DNA of 64,000 nt. It comes from Triglochin maritima (taxonomy: Eukaryota > Streptophyta > Magnoliopsida > Alismatales > Juncaginaceae). Below are positions 59,801 to 64,000 of this stretch, piece by piece. The stretch spans positions 40,444,201 to 40,508,200 of the forward strand of contig OY821771.1 of NCBI GenBank assembly GCA_963682175.1, in the 5' to 3' direction. Numbering within the stretch: position 1 is the stretch's first letter; the number at the start of each line of letters is the position of its first letter. The notes below the pieces were generated by a model, which saw only the letters and a program-made list of their open reading frames with translations, made no database searches and was not told where the DNA came from. The position numbers and the translations under genes are program-made.

Positions 59801-62800
59801 CATCTATTTGTGGTGTCATCGAATTTTGTGATTATGTTTGTTTCTATCCTTATGAATGCCTGTTTGTTCTTTATAATATGTGAATATGTAGTGTTGTTGA
59901 TAAGTTGTGAGATGGTTCAATGTCGATAGTTTGTTGCTCTAAGCTCAATATTATCTTGACTTTGGGAATGTCAGCTCTACATCATTGCACCTGTCTCATG
60001 GACTGTTACGATCCATTGCAAACAATTGAAATGATTTGTGTGATCTGAGACATTTCAGTGGTGGTTTGTATGGATTTGTTGAGATGGAAGTAGTGTGTTT
60101 AGTAAATTTGTTACGAAAAAGAGTTTCATGAATGATGTGTCAATGTGTCATGCTCTCTGTCAGCAGTTATATTTAGACTTTAGTTTGATGCACATGCATG
60201 TATGAGGCCATTCCTTGAGAACTGTTCATATTCATTTTTGCCATATTGTAGTAATTGGGTACTCTATAGATTTGTGCCGGGAAATTTGTGGTCTTCATTA
60301 TGTCAGTATGTTCTAGTGATATGTATACCTGAATGATTAAGATTAACATATGCCCAGGTTAGATGATTCCAAAATAATGTTGATCTGGGCGCATTATGAT
60401 AGATGATCTATGTATGAGGAGTTGAGGACTCTTAATCTCCTTTGGCACTTTTGGCTTTTAGCTGAAGCATTGTTGTGTAGGACATGCTGTTTGGTTTGGT
60501 AGTTGGGTGGCGATGCAGCACAAAACCCTTGATTCTTCATCAATTTTCTTTCCGAATATAATTAAATTACATGTGTACTTATTCCTTTAATTTACGGAGT
60601 CGACTGCATTTGCACATCATGGAACATAATGCTTGACCTAACTCCAACTTATTATGCATCTTAGTATGTGCATGCAATCTTATGGTTTATGCATCTTTGA
60701 TTTGTCAGTGTGTTTAATGGTATTGGGATATAAGTAATCATGGTATTCTACAAACATCACTACTTGGTTGCCTGTACAATATGTATAACAGATTAAGGGC
60801 GTTATTGTTGTATGACCACATTTGAGTTGATTGCATGTCATAATGTGTAATTTTTTTACTTCCATAAAGCAGTCAGCCAAGTGATGTGTCATTTAGCATT
60901 AATTTATGTAACTCTTTCATGTTACCTGACAAGCAAATGCCTTATGATTACTCAAAACTAATTACAGGCACAAGTCTACTGATCACTAATGTGTTTTGTC
61001 TTAAGTTTTAACCTTAGTCGTGGGCATCTATTGCTGTTATCAGTACATTTTCTTCTAGCAAACAGCAATGTCAGTTAATCTCAATCCCAGTGTTTTCTTG
61101 CCTTCTCTAGGTTTTCTGTTCTCCTTTTCCCATGGTTTGTAGGATAGATTGTTAGCTGATCTCTTTTTGGAAAATTTATACATTATTATATGATATAGTG
61201 GCATGTTAACATGCATGCCCAATTATTTTGGTATTTTTTTCTCAAGCCTGAGTAGGATTTTAACTCTAAAGTTAGTCTGGACATATCTTTATTCTGTTGG
61301 ATATTTAGACATTTTAAAGTTTAAATATCAACGTGTTCATCAATTATATCTTCTAGTCTATCACGTAGAACTTTCATGGTGAAATTTATTCTGCTTGTGC
61401 ACCTGTCACTGTTAGATTTAAAACCTTCCACATAGACATACTTCTTGACGTTACCTTTTCCCTCCTAACATGCCAATTATCATATTTAAGTTTTATTTTG
61501 CTGTAAAACACGAGACCTTTTTTGTTCCTTCAAACAGGCTGCTGTTTCATAAAATATGCAAATTCAGAGGAAGCAGATAGAGCCATTAGATCATTGCATA
61601 ACCAATATACTTTACCTGGGGTAAGCACTATGGTGCTTCTGTTTACCTTAGGTTTTCTTTTTTCTAGCTTCACTGACCTTTGGATTTTTAACGTAGGGTA
61701 TGGGACCTATTCAAGTTCGATATGCTGACGGAGAGAGGGAACGTCTTGGTAATTTTACTTTTTCTGAGTCCTGATCAAGGATAAATTATGGATATGGCCG
61801 ACTTGGTTATCCCTATTAAACCTCTGTTTATTGTTTGGTTTTACTTCAATGATCACTATGGTCTTCATGAATTGTTTATGATGCTGTTGTAAATCATGAT
61901 TGTTGTGTATCCAAGGTTGGGTGCTACATTCTAGCAATATGTAGAGCTATGGACATCTTATATACAAGTTTTTTAAGAAAATGACAAGCCCACAAGTGAA
62001 AAATTCCTAAATCATGATTATCACAGGTCTTGTGAATTGTGATCCCATAGCTCTTCAATTGTGGTCATCCTCATCCTTCTAGATAATTCATTGAAGAATA
62101 TGTACATAATATTATTGGCGTCTGACAAGGAGAACAACAGTGACATATTTCACAACACGAACTAGAAAAATTACACAAGGCGAACTGCGTAAACCTGTAT
62201 TTAGCTGGAAGCTATTTTACCAAAGTGGCATCTATTATTATAATGTATCATAAAGTTATGTAGATTCTATTATGAAGTGCTATTGACAACTCTGCATGCA
62301 TGCCAACAACATCAGATGCCATAAATTGCTGGATCATTAATGTGCATAGTTCTTATTATTTATCGCATGCAAACATCTATCTTCTGGATGTTAATATGTG
62401 TAAGTTTCCCCTAATAAATTGCTTCTCATGACATTTAATCTTTGAGTTTCTTGCCTTACTAGGTGCAGTAGAGCACAAGTTGTTTGTTGGCTCTCTTAAC
62501 AAGCTAGCAACTGAAAAAGAAGTTGAAGAAGTAAGCTTTCACTTTTGCATGTTCATTTTAATCATCACTAAAGCCCTTTTTTCATTTAATATATTTCTAT
62601 AATTTTGTTTTTGTTGCTTCATGGAAGCATTATAATGTTGTTTAACTTTCTCTGGCAGATCTTTTCTCCATATGGCCGGGTAGAGGATGTATATATCATG
62701 AGAGATGAGTTGAAACAAAGTCGTGGTATGTTCATTTACAGAGTCTATACTATGTCAGAATTACAATTTTATTTTCTGGTACCTTGTTTAATGTATCTGT

Positions 62801-64000
62801 ACTCTATTTTTCTCCTTTCTAAAGGATGTGGATTTGTAAAGTTTTCTAATAGAGAGATGGCAACAGCAGCCATAAATGCTCTAAATGGAGTCTTTGTGAT
62901 GAGGGTATGCCTTTTCTTTCAGTGATTGTTTATTTCGTTTTTAAGAAGAAAATACAGCTAATGTTTCTATCCACCTGTTAGGGATGTGAACAACCATTGA
63001 TTGTTCGGTTTGCAGATCCAAAACGACCAAGGCCAGGCGAATCAAGGTCCTAAAACATGTTTTTTTACTATGTATAATTTTTTAATACCATGAATAGATA
63101 TTAGATATTGTCTACTTGGTGAGCAGTTTTTGTTTTTTATTTGGAAAAGGGGAACTAGCCAACTAGAGGTTATGGATGCTAGGCATTCAGGCAGTAGTTT
63201 GTTACATTATCAGTCCCATGGGGCTGCTGCATCTTCGCTGTGTTTCTGGGGTAGTGTACTACTAGGGGTATTAGATCTGGGAGTTATATTCTGAAATATG
63301 TTGTTGAGTACATCTATTTTCCCAGGGGTGGTCCTGCATTTGGTGGCCCTGGTTTTGGCCCACGATCCCAAGCACCTCCAGGCCCCAGGTTTGATTCTAA
63401 ATAGTTACAGCAGTATATTGTTGTTTTTCTTACTATTTTATTTCTCAGTGTCTGTCTCTTTGTGTATGCATTTAAAGGTCCATGTCTAACGTTGATGAGC
63501 CTATCAGTGGGCGTTTTCCTCCCAACACATGGCGAAGCCCAGAATCATTAGCACAACCATCTCATGGATTCAGCGACATACAGCCGAAAGGGGGTCCCAT
63601 GACATCATCTACTGTGAGTCTTCTCTCCCTGCAATGCACTATTCATGTTTATCACACATCCTTCATTCGTGTGTCTGCAACACTTGATAATAATGTACTA
63701 CAAATCTGGAAGATCTTAAAATCTCATTTCTTCTTCTAGGGTTATAGTTCCACAACACAAGTTCCACCTATTGGGCAGCAGATATCATCTATGCAGAAGG
63801 CAACGTTATCTCCACAAAATTTCCCTTTGCAAATGCATCACAACCAGCAAGCTGCTATGTCTTACTCTCAGATTCAGGCGTCACAGGCACCAGTTCAGCA
63901 GCTTTCACAAGTTCAAAACCCTCATTCTGGTGGTTTGCCATCCTTCAACCGGTCATTGTCATCACAGCAATTTGTTGGATCAGGGGGTCAGTTGTCTTCA
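56834..64000 (+). CDS. FCA: Flowering-time RNA-binding protein FCA (5' part)
   Basis: Exons: 56834-57140, 57610-57680, 58171-58249, 61538-61620, 61697-61748, 62463-62530, 62659-62725, 62825-62904, 62982-63046, 63326-63388, 63478-63613, 63740-64000 (runs off the window). All introns are GT-AG with phases that close; 444 codons are seen. Residues 1-103 are Gly/Arg/Pro-rich. RRM1 has RNP2 LFIGSV (113-118) and RNP1 GCCFIKYA (153-160). RRM2 has RNP2 LFVGSL (204-209) and RNP1 GCGFVKFS (243-250). A Gln/Pro-rich region follows; the WW domain expected near the C-terminus lies outside. In Arabidopsis FCA acts in the nucleus in 3'-end processing of FLC antisense RNA, repressing FLC and promoting flowering, and limits its own expression through poly(A) site choice in intron 3. 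This copy looks intact. Confidence 0.96.
58250..61537 (+). other. FCA: FCA intron 3 (3.29 kb)
   Basis: GT at 58250-58251 and AG at 61536-61537. The intron interrupts RRM1 between GQQQ and GCCFIKYA. It has no ORF of note and no recognised transposon. In Arabidopsis the homologous intron holds the proximal poly(A) site giving the truncated FCA-beta transcript. Confidence 0.85.

Overview
The window is nuclear DNA of a flowering plant, almost certainly a eudicot. It is AT-rich, its genes have many short exons with GT-AG introns, and much of it is layered transposon sequence. Three host genes can be supported: a hybrid proline-rich cell-wall protein (1848-2495, +), a 15-exon ANTH/AP180-type clathrin assembly protein (17848-22791, -), and the 5' part of the flowering-time RNA-binding protein gene FCA (56834 to the window end, +; 12 exons seen, C-terminus off the edge). 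I cannot name the species.

The rest is mostly mobile DNA, and several elements can be bounded to the base by their target-site duplications (TSDs). From left to right: a window-edge relic of a MULE-like element carrying a palindromic 33-bp array (1-397); a 392-bp inverted-repeat MITE with a 9-bp TSD (3652-4043); a LINE C-terminal zinc-finger region broken into three pieces by a 1.95-kb foldback element (4877-6829, 8-bp TSD) and a complete but frameshifted Ty1/copia element (6978-13418, 5-bp TSD). After the clathrin gene come a second palindromic-array MULE relic (25013-25600), a decayed RTE-type LINE (26944-28350), a hAT deletion derivative (29896-31526, 8-bp TSD), a higher-order tandem-repeat block (32440-33170), a short MULE derivative (34359-36317, 9-bp TSD), and a 1.56-kb solo LTR full of GGTCGACC palindromes (37470-39025, 5-bp TSD).

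The last third before FCA is one large Mutator-like element (39416-56371, 9-bp TSD TTGTAGAAA), split near its left end by a young non-autonomous gypsy-type LTR retrotransposon (39606-48204, 5-bp TSD GAGAT, 1414-bp LTRs about 1% divergent). Without that insertion the MULE is about 8.3 kb. It carries two convergent genes: a FAR1-type transposase (+), broken by three nonsense codons and a frameshift, and a three-exon gene (-) joining a plant-mobile-domain-like N-terminus, a very long charged coiled coil and a ULP1-type cysteine peptidase. A 22-bp tandem repeat fills one intron of each gene and the space between them. It is also the main content of the short MULE at 34.4-36.3 kb, which keeps only the first transposase exon.

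The large MULE ends about 450 bp upstream of the FCA ATG, so the transposon nest now adjoins the FCA promoter. FCA keeps the arrangement known from Arabidopsis: a very large intron 3 inside RRM1, and an open in-frame region upstream of the first ATG. No tRNA or rRNA genes, CRISPR arrays or bacterial features were seen.
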